Source: Pseudoips prasinana (Eukaryota; Arthropoda; Insecta; Lepidoptera; Nolidae). Taken from it: 64,000 nucleotides of DNA. The number at the start of each line of letters is the position of its first letter. Within the stretch, counting starts at the first letter, position 1. Positions 1 through 10,414 of the stretch are shown piece by piece. Position numbers and translations under genes: made by a program. The notes beneath the pieces are model-generated. The model was not told the DNA's origin and searched no databases. It was given only the letters and a program-made list of their open reading frames with translations. The stretch lies in assembly GCA_951640165.1 (NCBI GenBank), contig OX621255.1:26510001-26574000 (forward strand), written 5' to 3'.

Positions 1-144
1 CTAAATTTTTACTATGATTGGTACAAATATTTTTAAATTGGAGCGATGAATAAGAACAACACTAGGAGAGTCCAGTAAGGAGAAAAGTGTGATTAATCCT
101 TCGCTGGCGATGGGCATTCAGTTTAACTGAGTATGGTAAGCAGA

Positions 145-660
145 CACACGATCATACGTAGAGATGTACAATGACTGATTATGACTAGTCACAATTGTCA
201 TAAACCTTAAATGACCAGTCATTTACTGTCAAATTCAGTCAATTTGACTCAAATATTATTGTCTATTCTCGACTACCATTATTTAGGTACCCAATTTATA
301 CGCAAGTTTAAATGAAGCAATCTTTTATTTTCTATTATATCGTGACAGGATAAGACGAAATCAAAGTCAATGCGCGAGGCGATGCGACGTTGCCATTTTG
401 TCTTAAATGCACGCATGATTCGAAATGTAAAATGATTTACACTATATAAAAATACTATAACTCATTAAAACCACTTTTTTTGTTTCAATTTAGAAGTTGT
501 AGACTTTTATTAACGACAAAAACTTAAAAGGTATTAACATATTAGGTACTGAAATCAAATTGACTGAAAATGACCATTTTTGACAGTTAATGACCATTTT
601 TGACCAATTTGACCGTAAATGACAGTCAGTCTAATTCAGTCACTTTAGTAATTTTCAACA
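145..660. repeat. TGAC/GTCA-iterated AT-rich region
   Basis: Both ends are dense in TGAC and its complement: roughly 160-260 reads atgactgattatgactagtc.. and 555-650 reads ..TGACcatttttTGAC.. several times. The two ends are loosely inverted relative to one another, and catacgta occurs near both edges (154 and 667). Possibly a decayed inverted-repeat element. No ORF. Confidence 0.3.
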
Positions 661-885
661 CTAATCATACGTATGGAGCTTGTATCGAATGCAGTCATTT
701 AGAAGTCGGTCAACTTTGTTAAGAAGATCAAATTAACACACACCACCATATTCGAAAATGGGATCAATTAGATTCAACACAAACATTTTGTTCCTATTAT
801 TATAAAAAATCTTTTTAAAATCGATTTAAAGCAACAAATAGCGGGGAAATTGCGTAAAACTCTTTCTTTGGAAATCGGTTAAAAG

Positions 886-1178
886 AAACCGGCCAAGTGC
901 GAGTCGAGCTCGCACATGAAGGGTTCCGTACCATTATCTATAAAAACGACCAAAAAATTCACGTTTGTTGTATGGGAGCCTCCTTAAATATTTATTTTAT
1001 TTGGTTTTTTATTATTTGTTGTTATAGCGACAACAAAAATACAGCATCTATGAAAATGTCAGCTGTCTAACTATCACGGTTCATGAGATACAGCCTGGTG
1101 ATAGACGGAAAGACGGACAGATAGCGAAATCGTAGTAATAAGGTCGGTTTTACCCTTTGGGCAGGGAACCCTAAAAAG
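886..1178 (+). mobile_element. Element P copy (ccggccaagtgcgagt..ggaaccctaaaaa)
   Basis: Starts accggccaagtgcgagtcg and ends gggaaccctaaaaa, with inner tatgggagcctccttaaata, atttgttgttatagcg and acggttcatgagatacagcc. The same order occurs at 26806-27115 and 63639-64000. It is a widespread lepidopteran interspersed repeat; class not fixed. Confidence 0.7.
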
Positions 1179-1182
1179 ACAA

Positions 1183-1330
1183 TCATTATCATCATTTTAG
1201 CTGAATGACGTCTACTGCTGGATAAAGGCTTCCCCAAAAGATTTCCACATTGAAGTGGTATCCTTTGCAGCTTGATGATTCTCTGGAAAATATTTCCCGT
1301 GACGATTTCTACGGAATGAGTTTGGCGTCA
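1183..1330 (-). mobile_element. RTE-type LINE 3' end fragment (K group)
   Basis: Reads atcattatcatcat..gctgaatgacgtctactgctgg..: the reverse complement of the ATGATGATG tail and the C-terminal QQWTSFG codons of RTE LINEs. Diverged. Confidence 0.6.
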
Positions 1331-1698
1331 TCCGTTATCATGCATTTGAAGTAATAACCTCAATATTTTGAAGTTAGTATATACATATACTTTAACTTTT
1401 TTAAAACAACAAATTAAAAGAAACCTGTGTTCACAAAATAAATAGATTAGATTTGAAAAAAACATTTTAAATCGTTGAAAAATATTAGTATCAAAATTGG
1501 TCCACAAACAAAGAAGTAATCGCGTAACATACAAACGAAAAATTCTTTTGAAATTGGTTTACAATATAATTTTATGTCCATTCAAAAATGAAGGCAAGGT
1601 CTACAAACAGGAAACCCAATTAAAGAGCGTTTACACAGCACAGCATTCCACATAAACATCCGAGTCAAAGTTGTTGACAACATAATTATGTATAATTA

Positions 1699-1908
1699 AT
1701 AATATCCTGGGACATTATTCCCACACGGCCATCTGATCCCAAACTAAGAATAACTTGTACTATGGAAACCAGATAACATTATATTACTTATATAAATAAT
1801 TACACCCAGACTCAGGACAAACAGACAAGTTCATGCACACAAAAATCCTTACTTGGTGGGAATCCAACCAACGACCTGCGCCTGCGGCGTGACAAAGTAA
1901 CTACCAAT
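1699..1908 (-). mobile_element. SINE-C copy
   Basis: Contains aatatcctgggacattattc, cggccatctgatcccaaact, cttgtactatggaaaccaga, then the inverted tRNA-like head (tggtgggaatccaacca..). Same order as at 28447-28700 and 40632-40858. tRNA-like promoter block decayed. Confidence 0.75.
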
Positions 1909-1986
1909 AAAATCAATCGGCTCATTAGTATGTAATGTATATTAAGTATGTGAAATCACCTATAGAAAACAAAAGACTAAAGTAAG

Positions 1987-2160
1987 TCACCGTAGCCTAG
2001 TTGGTAGTGCTCCTACCTACGAAGCTGGTGGTCCTGGGTTCGAATCCCGGTAAGTGCAAATATCTGTGTGATGAGCACGAATATTTCTGAGTCATGGATG
2101 TTTTCTATGTATTTAAGTATTTATCTATCTATATAAGTATGTATATCGTCGCCTGGTACC
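1987..2160 (+). mobile_element. SINE-A copy, left arm of a palindrome
   Basis: tRNA-like head with B box GGTTCGAATCC (gggttcgaatcccgg near 2036-2051), then the family body (gatgagcacgaatattt, tcatggatgttttctatg, tatatcgtcgcctggtacc). It lacks the 3' tail and stops exactly at the palindromic ggtacc. Confidence 0.8.
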
Positions 2161-2207
2161 GTCACACAGATCACCCAAGCCCCAAACTAAGCAAAGCTTG
2201 TACTATG

Positions 2208-2385
2208 GGTACCAGGCGACGATATACATACTTATATAGATAGATAAATACTTAAATACATAGAAAACATCCATGACTCAGAAACAAATATTCGTGCTCA
2301 TCACAAAAATATTTGCATTTACCGGGATTCGAACACAGGACCACCAGCTTCGTAGGCAGGAGCACTACCAACTAGGCTACAGTGA
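2208..2385 (-). mobile_element. SINE-A copy, right arm of a palindrome
   Basis: Inverse copy of the element at 1987-2160, ~175 bp arms; the 47-nt centre (2161-2207) is the SINE-A 3' tail, so the minus copy is full length. The arms differ by a 4-nt indel in the aatatttgtttctgag segment and a few substitutions. Confidence 0.8.
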
Positions 2386-2576
2386 AATAAAACTAAGCTA
2401 AGAAAGGAAGACAAAGGAAACATAGATATATACAAATTTTATGAGAAAAAGAGTATTGACGAGAGACGGACGAGCGACAAAGTGATCGTATAAGTTTGCT
2501 GTTTTTTTCTTTGGAGGTACGGAACTCTAAAAATGTTTAAGCACTTGCTTGATCCTAAGTTTAATGGTAGGTATTA

Positions 2577-2731
2577 TCACATTAACATTATAAAGGCGAA
2601 AGTTTGTGAGTGTGTGAGTGTGTATGTTTGATTTTAATAAAATTTGGTATGTAGATAGCTGACACCCTGGATTAACACATAGGCTATAATTTATAAACTT
2701 TAACGCGGGTAAAACCGCGGGGCTCAGCTAG
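2577..2731 (+). mobile_element. Non-autonomous Helitron hA (Lep1-like)
   Basis: 5' TC (TCACATTAACATTATAAAGG), 3' hairpin gcgggtaaaaccgc then ggggctcagCTAG followed by T. TC start, CTAG end, hairpin about 10 nt from the end and insertion before T are Helitron hallmarks. No coding capacity. Confidence 0.8.
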
Positions 2732-3021
2732 TATAGTATATATAGTCTATCATATAAAGAATTTGGTGTGAAGGTCAACTTTTGTTTACAATTAATTTAG
2801 GAATTTTACCAAACATAGCATATAACGTTAGTTAAATTCTTCAGTTAACAATAATGTGATATTGTATTCGAATTTTAGTATTAAACAGGTGTTTTGTATT
2901 TGTTAATCTACACACAGTTTAAGTTAATGAATAAAGTATTATGATTTGATTAGGTATACATGAAATATGGTTCCCTGAATATGGACCTCATAATAAATAA
3001 TGCTCAAGGTCACCCAAACAG

Positions 3022-3124
3022 GCCACTCAAAAGGCAATGCTCGGAGTTTCCCCGAGAGATAGAATCAGAAATGTCGCAATCCGCACCGCAACCAAAGTAA
3101 CCGACATAGCCCGAAGAACTAACA
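3022..3124 (+). mobile_element. RTE-type LINE C-terminal fragment
   Basis: Encodes MLGVSPRDRIRNVAI.. then KVTDIARR, the conserved RTE C-terminal motif seen also at 57340-57400. Truncated on both sides. Confidence 0.6.
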
Positions 3125-3138
3125 AGCTATATACCATA

Positions 3139-3258
3139 CTAGCTGTGCCCCGCGGCAGCCTATGTGTTAATCCAGGGTGCCAGGTAACTCCATACCAAAT
3201 TTTATTAAAATCGCTCCAGCCGTTTAGTCTTGAAGAAGTAACAAACATACAGATAGTG
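3139..3258 (-). mobile_element. Helitron hA copy lacking most of its terminal hairpin
   Basis: Starts CTAGctgtgccccgcgg (inverse 3' end) but skips directly to cagcctatgtgttaatccag, so the hairpin and adjacent ~30 nt present in other copies are gone. Confidence 0.65.
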
Positions 3259-3717
3259 TAATAACAAGCTATACGTGTAAAGTCATTGGTAAGGAGAAGG
3301 TTAAGATGTAGATTTTAGTATGTTTTTAAAATATATTATACACATCTTATTTTACACCATAGTGTTTACGGGCATAACGCGCACCCAACTTTTGTTGTTT
3401 CTTTCCCGACGTTTCAATCAAGTGGCATTGATTATGGTCACGGCATCACGGAATTAAGTGATCACTATAAATGTAACATGGTTGAAATATTGGAAAAATA
3501 ACAAAAAAGTCTGTCTAGGCAGAGAAGGAAACACTGAGAGACAGAGAAGGATTTTTTTATATCAGAGGGCGACAAACGAGCAAGTGGTTCACCTGATGGT
3601 AAGTGATCACCGCCGCCCATGGACACTCGCACCACCAGAAGAGTCGCGGGTGCGTTGTCGGCCTTTAAAAGTCAGGAAACAAGTGTTGCTGACCCTTCTC
3701 CTCTTATTCTTATTATT

Positions 3718-3858
3718 CTTATTACTCATCAGTGGCTCACAGTGACAGAGCAGGTGTAGAGGTGTTTCGTTTGCGTTATTGCAGAATCTGCACACTCTAC
3801 AGTCTCCGATGCCCACGGTGGATAGGTGTTTCCTGAGACGGCAATGTCCCGTTAACAC
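3718..3858 (-). pseudogene. LINE C-terminal zinc-knuckle fragment
   Basis: Minus strand encodes LTGHCRLRKHLSTVGIG.. CRFCNNANETPLHLLCHC: a C-x2-C-x8-H-x3/4-C knuckle after the LTGH motif, as in the C-termini of RNase H-bearing I/R1-group LINEs. Flanks are unrelated, so it is a relic. Confidence 0.6.
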
Positions 3859-3881
3859 CCTAGTTATGATGCATATAATAA

Positions 3882-3929
3882 GTCCTCGCGCTTAATAGGA
3901 GGAACTTTCCTCCTATTAAGCGCGAGGAG
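3882..3929. repeat. Perfect 22-bp-arm hairpin, 2-nt loop
   Basis: Arms 3883-3904 and 3907-3928 (tcctcgcgcttaataggagg..) are perfect inverse copies around CT. Confidence 0.9.
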
Positions 3930-4437
3930 TTCGTTCGCAGTTTTGCGGTCGTAGTCCTTGATAGCTTTTTTGGAGTGAGTTAAATCTGGAAGTTTATGCC
4001 AGCGTTTAAAGCGCATCCTTTGTTATTTTGTGACCAAAATTGGTTTCTTAATAAAGATAAGTGTACCGGACAATGATCCAGTGTTATTTCAAGAATACCT
4101 TCATTTCTGATCAAGATATGGACGAATGAGATTATGACGATTTTCTGGCCGCTTCGTTATATACATATATACACATAATATAAATAAATAAATATACACC
4201 AATTTAAACCCAGGACCAGACGTGGTCGAATATACGCTACCGCTATATCAATGGGTCAGTAAAATAATAAACCAATTGCTCGTTGTCTTCAATTATTTAA
4301 TCTTAATAAAATAGTACTATATTTAAAAATAATAGCTTAAAAACTTGTAATTTTTTTTAATTTTTTTTAAATATGTGATAAGACAGACCGCACGGACGGA
4401 CCAACATAATTTTTTTGGTTACTTTTATATTGTTTGT

Positions 4438-4535
4438 GCTATGTTTATGTACGTACTGCATTGTGAGCTTGACAAGTACAAGTGTATGTAAATACCCAAG
4501 TGCTGAATAAATTTAATTATTTCATTTTATTACAT
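4438..4535 (+). mobile_element. Element J 3' tail (LINE-like)
   Basis: ctatgtttatgtacgtactg.. gacaagtacaagtgtatgt.. cccaagtgctgaataaattt then ATTTC-rich tail. Same tail at 21835-21925 and 61015-61100. Confidence 0.65.
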
Positions 4536-5018
4536 TAAAACTTAATAATTTGAACTTAACTTTTTTGCAATATTGGGTTTTTAAATATGACGCGATGATT
4601 GTTTTGAACACAGATATTTACACCGCATGCCTGAAAAATGGTCATTGTAAAAATAAAGGATACCTAACACGCTCAATCGCATGATCAGCCTAGCTCAAGT
4701 GTATAATTTCTTCAGTTGTCATCATAATAGTGTATCCAGTTGCATAACGAAAAGCATTCTTATTGCCTATGAAATACGGACGCTGTTAAAACATAACGTT
4801 TAAACTTTAACCTCGTTTTATCAGCACATATAAGTCAAAGTGTAGGTGGAGTAAGATAAGTAGAACCAATAGCCAGATGTTCAATTTTACTAAAACGTTT
4901 ACATATGGCATTATTCTGTAAGGACACAGGCAGGGGCAAAGGAACGGATCATAGTGAAACCAAATTCTATTTTAAATGCGCAAATAAATTTGTTTTATTG
5001 GATAAACTTTTAATTAAA

Positions 5019-5160
5019 CCACCGTGACTCAGATGGTAGTGAAACTGCCTTTCAGTCGAAAGGTGTCGAACTTGCACTGACTAAACCTACCTGCCGTGGA
5101 CTTCTCTTGGTACCTGATGGGGGAGCCCCGGGAACGCGGGTAAATTGCCGTCCCCATCAG
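5019..5160 (+). mobile_element. tRNA-like SINE head, unnamed family
   Basis: accgtgactcagatggtagtg resembles an A box and ggtgtcgaacttgcac a degraded B box; followed by cctacctgccgtggacttct, which recurs near 28365-28395. Weak. Confidence 0.35.
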
Positions 5161-5482
5161 AAAAAGTCAACCAGTCAGTATAACTATTATATTTAAGTAT
5201 TAAGTCCGACTTTTATTATATATAATATAGTAACAGTCGGATATAACTGATAATAAATTAAACAGCTAAAACAAACATCTTTAATAACTTGTTTTTTGGA
5301 CTATGACTCTACGAGTATTACTAGATATGTGTAACAGAGTTAGAGCATAGCATTTGCTCTAGAAAAACAGACCTTAATATGAGTTTATCAGAAAAAATGC
5401 ATTAATGAGTTCAATATCTCATTCTCTTATTTCCATCATAAGTTCAGTTTTTGTAGACTAATACTAAGTAACTCAACTTTGG

Positions 5483-5601
5483 ACTTACTACCATATATTT
5501 TTTTTTTTTTTTTTTTTTGTATTTCGGGACTAGTCCCTCCCTCTTACCCACCACTGCAACTCCTGTAAGCCAGGATCAACAGTGGCACTTACTACCATAT
5601 A
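5483..5601 (-). mobile_element. Short poly(A) retro-insert with 15-bp target duplication
   Basis: ACTTACTACCATATA is duplicated at 5483-5497 and 5587-5601. The 89 nt between are, on the minus strand, a short non-coding sequence ending in about 20 A. A clean target-primed reverse-transcription product, 5' truncated; source element not recognised. Confidence 0.85.
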
Positions 5602-5647
5602 ACAGAACATATAGTAGATAATAACATTGTTATGTATTGTTAAAGTA

Positions 5648-5782
5648 AAGACGCCAGGACATCAAGCTACTCCAATCTGTCAAATTCCCCCGATTGAAAG
5701 TAAACCTTATGCTTATGTGATAAATTAGCAAATCTATAAAAGAAATTTGACAGATTGGTGTAGCTGGATGTGCTGGCGTCTG
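5648..5782. mobile_element. MITE m2 (Tc1/mariner-like, TA target)
   Basis: Terminal inverted repeats AGACGCCAGGACATCAAGCT / ..ctggatgtgctggcgtctG with flanking TA (5646-5647 and 5783-5784). Inner aatctgtcaaatt and inverse. Here the bases outside TA are not G..C, so the duplication is TA, not GTAC. Confidence 0.75.
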
Positions 5783-5958
5783 TATCATATATGGCTTATA
5801 CGAAAGTAACTTTCTAAACAAGTTGTTGAACCTTGAGCGTGGGTTAACGGAAATTACCACCAGGATACGAAACGTACCGTTTGTGTACAAGGATATTTAT
5901 AAGTGAAATTTTGAAGGAGAAATAAAAAAATGTTCTGGTACCTGTACAATATAGTTAA

Positions 5959-6135
5959 CTAGCTGTGCCCCACGGTTTTACCCGCATTAAACTTTATAAA
6001 TTATAGCTCATGTGTTAATCCAGGGTGTCAGCTAACTTAAAACCAAATTTTATTCAAATCACTCTAGCCGTTTAGATTTGAAAAAGTAACTAACATACAC
6101 ACTCACAAACTTTCGCCTTTATAATATTAGTGTGA
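5959..6135 (-). mobile_element. Helitron hA
   Basis: CTAGctgtgccccacgg..ttttacccgc at left, ..ctttataatattagtgtGA at right (inverse TC). Full length. Confidence 0.78.
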
Positions 6136-6185
6136 TATCTCATAAGTTTTCGCTACGAAAGCCTTCATATTTAAGATGTCAACAT

Positions 6186-6325
6186 GACAATGTTGGCGTG
6201 GTTGGTAAATGCTTGCTTGCTACGCAGGTCTTGGGTTCGATTCCCACCCAGGACAAATATTTGTGTCCATGAACATTTCTGTTTGTCCTGAGTCTGGATG
6301 TAATTATCTTTATAAGAATGTTTAT
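6186..6325 (+). mobile_element. SINE-C 5' part
   Basis: tRNA-like head gttggcgtggttggtaaatg with B box ttgggttcgattcccacc, then catgaacatttctgtttgtc. Confidence 0.6.
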
Positions 6326-6444
6326 TTTTTTTATTCGTAACGTGTTTCTCATATTTATTTCTTAAAAATGGTTAACTATAAATTAAAACTACACTTACAT
6401 AGATATTGGAAATAGATTAATAGGGTGTATTCATAAAAAAAGAT

Positions 6445-6662
6445 TCACAGACAAATATTTGTGTGCATGGACATGTCTGTTTATCCTGAATTTGGGAGTA
6501 ATTGTTTATATAAGTAGGTATATAATTATAAAAAATTAAAATTAGTATATGTGGTATATCAGCTATATGGTTTCCAATGTACACAAGCTCTGCTTAGTTT
6601 CGGATCAAATAGCCGTGTGTGAATAATGTCCCAAGATATTATTATTATTTATTTATATGATT
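6445..6662 (+). mobile_element. SINE-C 3' part
   Basis: agacaaatatttgtgtgcat.. ttctgcttagtttcggatca-type tail to aatgtcccaagatattatta. Overlaps in family coordinates with the copy at 6186, so it is a separate truncated insertion. Confidence 0.6.
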
Positions 6663-6827
6663 ATTATAATGTTATCTAAAATTTAAAAAGTAAATGAATA
6701 TGATGAATATGAAATAAAACCCACAAAATAATAATATTATGCCGTTTTTAAAACTGCTCACTACTAACTAGCACTTCCACTTCGCAAGTGCTATGATAGG
6801 ATTGTAGATATGGAGGTATCAGGACGC

Positions 6828-7130
6828 CATATTTGACTTGTTGGTCCACCGGTAGCGTATTCACCCGCAGAGAACGAAATCCTGGGTTCAAATCCCGGGT
6901 CGGGTCAAAAGTGATTATGGGACTTTTATGTAAAAAAAAATATCGCAGCATCAGCCCGATGTCTGGGAGTTGGCGGTATTATACCCTCGGTGCCTCGGAG
7001 ATTACATAAACTGTTTGTCCCGTACCTGACCTCTTTTCGGTCGTGTCGCTAGGCGTCCCGTCGGATCATGAGATATCTCATCGGATGATGGAATAGAAAG
7101 TAGGTACCTACTCCTGTTTTCCCTTTATTA
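6828..7130 (+). mobile_element. SINE-B copy
   Basis: Head ttggtccaccggtagcgtat..gggttcaaatcccgggtcgg, body tcagcccgatgtctgggagt, cctcggtgcctcggag, gtcgctaggcgtcccgtcgg, tgatggaatagaaag. Matches 22675-23044 and the inverse copies at 15973 and 23700. Confidence 0.8.
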
Positions 7131-7234
7131 GGTCACTTCACTATAATCAATCTATCTAATTTCAAGGATGGCCACTTTTTACTAAAATCGCACATAAATG
7201 GAAAGTGTCCGGGTTAAAATCAGTGTTTAAAACT

Positions 7235-7299
7235 AAATGGCAATACTTAATTGTATCCATCAATGTTTCATTGATGAATACAATTAAGTATTGCCATTT
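7235..7299. repeat. 31-bp-arm hairpin, 3-nt loop
   Basis: aaatggcaatacttaattgt.. and its inverse, one mismatch, loop ttt (7266-7268). Confidence 0.88.
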
Positions 7300-7342
7300 T
7301 GTTTTACCAGCAGTGCCCTGTTTTTTTTTTATCCCACATTTT

Positions 7343-7816
7343 CTTTTAATACTCGAAACAAAACGAGTGTGCTTTAGACTCGTGTGGTCTAAAGCATACT
7401 CTTTTTTTTGCCTCATAGCCAGTTACGTTTCGTATATCTAAGTTTTCCTTTTACTAGTCGAGAAAAAAACGAGTGTGCTTTACACCCGTGTGGTTTAAAG
7501 CATACACCGTTTTTTTCTCTCATAGCCAGTTACGTTTCGTATATCTAAGTTTACCTTTTACTACTGGAAAAAACAAGTGTGCTTTACACCCGTGTGGTCT
7601 AAAGCATACTCGTTTTTTTTCTTAGACAGTTATGTTTCGTATATCTAAGTTTTCTATTTACTAGTAAAAAAAACGAGTGTGCTTTACACCCGTGTGATCT
7701 AAAGCATCTCATTTTTTTTTCATAGCCAGTTATGTTTCGTATATCTAAGTTTTACTTTTACTACTGGAAAAAAACGAGTGTACTTTACACCCGTGTGGTC
7801 TAAAGTATCACGGTTT
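7343..7816. repeat. Tandem array, 5 units of 100-105 bp with dyad core
   Basis: gtgtgctttaca/ga starts at 7367, 7472, 7577, 7677 and 7778. Each unit holds an imperfect inverted repeat, cgagtgtgctttag.. and ..ctaaagcatactcg, around tcgtgtgg, plus a spacer tacgtttcgtatatctaag. Not a CRISPR: units are long, AT-rich and lack variable spacers. Confidence 0.85.
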
Positions 7817-7924
7817 TATTTTGTATAAAGAACTTAAAAAAAAATAAGGCGATACATGAAAAAACACAATTCAGTTTTCAGTCTTTTATTCTTAAATATT
7901 TTTATAGAAAATTTATTTACCAAT

Positions 7925-8290
7925 TCCCCTAAACCACTTTTGATAGCACCGTTATCCTTCCCAGTGATAACGTCAAGAATTTGGGTGTTATCGCAAATAT
8001 GATCATACCGTTATAAGTTCAAGGGGTTGCCAATTCACTTTCGTTGGAATGCACATGTTCATTCCTTATTATATATCATACTGTATTTAAACTCTGTTAC
8101 GCCCTCATATCTTAAGAACCGATTCATGTTTCTTTGGGAAACACAATGCAAATTCCTGAAATTATCACATAACTTAAAGCCGCATACTCCAATCCATTCC
8201 ACAGTATTTATGGACATGTCATTGGCCAATTAATCTAAGACGTGTCCAAACTCTTTCCACGTTTAATAAAGTTGTTTCAAAATACTACCA
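7925..8290 (+). pseudogene. CR1-group LINE RT fragment
   Basis: Encodes SDNVKNLGV and then ..AHVHSLLY.. TPSYLKNRFMFLWETQ.. IHSTVF.D.S, aligning with residues around 765 and 890-950 of the 976-residue LINE ORF at 34415-37345. Internal deletion and stops. Confidence 0.75.
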
Positions 8291-8334
8291 ACGTTTATTC
8301 CTTACCTACCCTTTAATAGCATATTCTATATTTT

Positions 8335-9345
8335 ATTACATACATACACATACATACATAGACTCACGCCTGTTTCCCAGAGGGGTAGGCAGAGACAACG
8401 GATTTCCATTTGTCACGATCTTTGCATACTTCTTTTGCCTCGATTACTGACATTATATTCTTCATACATGCTCGCCGGTTTAGGGTACTTCTGACCTGCC
8501 CTTTCTTGAGAACATCTCCAATTTGGTCAGAGAATGTTCGACGTGGTCTTCCCCTTCCGGTTGTCCCATTCACACAGGCCAGGTATACTTCTTTTGTCAA
8601 TCTTCTTTCATTCATCCTTTCTAAATGGCCAAACCATCTCAGCATGCCTTTTTCAATCTTTGTGACTACATCCTCTTTCACACCACAACGCTCTCTTACA
8701 TCAGTATTTCGAATTCTGTCTCTCAAAGTCACACCACACATACTTCTCAGAGCTCTCATTTCCACTGCATTTATTTTACTTTCATTCTTTTTCTGCCATA
8801 CCCAACTTTCACTTCCATACATTAAAGTTGGCACTAACACTCCATCGTGCACGGCTAGTCGAGCCTTCTTTGATACTTGCCGGCTACTCATAAAGGCGTG
8901 TAGTGCCCCATTCACTCTATTCCCCGCATTTACTCTTCTAACAATATCTTTTTCATATTTCCCATCTCTCGTAAACAAAGTTCCCAAATATACAAACTCA
9001 TTCACCTGTTCGACTTTCTCTCCTCCAATCACAATATCACACGTTGTCGTGTATTCATCCCTCTCAAATACCATTACTTTCGTCTTACCTACATTCATTT
9101 TCATCCCTTTCCTTTCAAAAGCTTCATGCATATTTGTTACCATCACCTGCAACTCGTCCGCAGATGATGCAAGTAGAACTTGATCATCAGCGTACAGCAG
9201 ACATTTGATGAGTAACTCATTCATCCTTACACCGCATTCACTTTCTTTCAAATCTTTTAAACAGCTATCCATGAATAGGTTAAACAACCACGGTGACGCT
9301 ACACATCCCTGTCTAACACCCTTTTGGATGCTAAACCACTATATT
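8335..9345 (-). pseudogene. 5'-truncated LINE reverse transcriptase (RTE/BovB-like C-terminal half)
   Basis: Open on the minus strand from about 9340 ([15 protein letters not shown]) through YADD ([11 protein letters not shown]) to the stop at 8364. The C-terminal part has the [11 protein letters not shown] and GRGRPRR motifs typical of RTE-like LINEs. It lacks the endonuclease and RT fingers. The 3' tail is (TATG)n at 8335-8360. The same 3' end recurs at 20718-20835 and 62223-62335. Clade assignment is tentative. Confidence 0.8.
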
Positions 9346-9477
9346 TTATTCGCAATATTATATACCATTTTGTATTTATAGTATGTATATATGTTTTATT
9401 AATTATATATGTAGACATACCAAGTACTTAGTATGCCCTTTTACATTGTTATAAACCTTTTTTTTATACTTCTTCAT

Positions 9478-9645
9478 TTGTTGCACACCTTGCAGTACAA
9501 AAATAAATACAGCTCCTAGCCATTCTAAGGTTGCATGGGAGAAATAGCTTCTTGCGATAAGAACACCATGATAAAAGATTGTGTTGTTTGTGTCCACTCA
9601 ATTTGTCTTGTTTAAGTTTAAACAATATTCTATTCTATTCTGCTA
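9478..9645 (+). mobile_element. CR1-group LINE 3' tail, truncated copy
   Basis: ttgttgcacaccttgcagta.., agcttcttgcgataagaaca, then tail ttctattctattctgct. Inverse relatives at 22115-22500 and 24793-24935 share the 3' UTR. Confidence 0.6.
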
Positions 9646-9879
9646 TACAAATAACAACTCGGATAATGAGATAGAAATATGGAAAGTGGATGGAAGTTTT
9701 GTGGCGAGTTTACGTATCTTGTTCGAATAATGTGTCAGTTTTTCGGTCTTCTGTTGTGTGGATGGTTTTATGAACATCTAAGTAGAGCGTAGAGTAGATA
9801 TGGTCGGGCCAACGCGTTGGGCTTTGTCCTCTAGGAAGCCTTCCTCGAATTTTCCATTGCTGCTATTGCCAAAATAACA

Positions 9880-10095
9880 TCAATTCAGCCAAAGTATGTC
9901 TACTGCTGGACAAAAGCCTCCCCAAAGAATGGGGATAATTATTGCCACGCTTGGCAGACGGGTTGGCGATCGCAGTTTGATGGTCATAGTTCACAGAAAA
10001 ACGCTGCTCCCCGTTATCTCGTAGATATTCCCGCGGACGATTTCTACGCCCCCCTCAGGATGAGATGGAGTGATGATATTCTATGCCATCACCAT
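9880..10095 (-). mobile_element. K-group RTE-like 3' fragment
   Basis: cagccaaagtatgtctactg.. ttgccacgcttggcagacgg.. gggttggcgatcgcagt.. gatgagatggagtgatgata. Same blocks at 17107-17290, 23425-23665 and (opposite strand) 27770-27960. Confidence 0.6.
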
Positions 10096-10259
10096 TTTTT
10101 TGGGAATAGATTGACCCCAATAATTTAATTTTGTAACCAACCAGGTGGATGGAAAACTAGAGACGTGGAGTGGATAGGAAAGACTGAGACATCTGTATTT
10201 AGATTCTGCAGAGTAGAAAAAGACAAGAACACAGCATATTTTTAGGAACAACATTTGCT

Positions 10260-10414
10260 TCAGTCAACACTCAAATTCCGAAAAGATCCTGGCATTCCCA
10301 AAATTTCTTCGTTGAATTTACATGAATTTCTTAAACGTTCATCTGTACAGGCTTTATTCATCATTTTCATGTATTCATGATGTTCTGGTTTGCTGACTTC
10401 ATTCACCCATTCGT
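10260..10414 (-). CDS. CRAL-TRIO gene, exon 6 (last coding exon)
   Basis: Acceptor ..ttttctag; 2 + 153 nt ending in TGA (10262-10260). The encoded tail starts DEWVNEV and ends GMPGSFRNLSVD. The paralogous exon at 63389-63543 has the same length and phase. Confidence 0.88.

Noticed and set aside
8410..9183. 257-codon plus-strand frame
   Set aside because: It is the antisense shadow of the reverse transcriptase fragment on the minus strand, which has YADD and WFGHLERM motifs.
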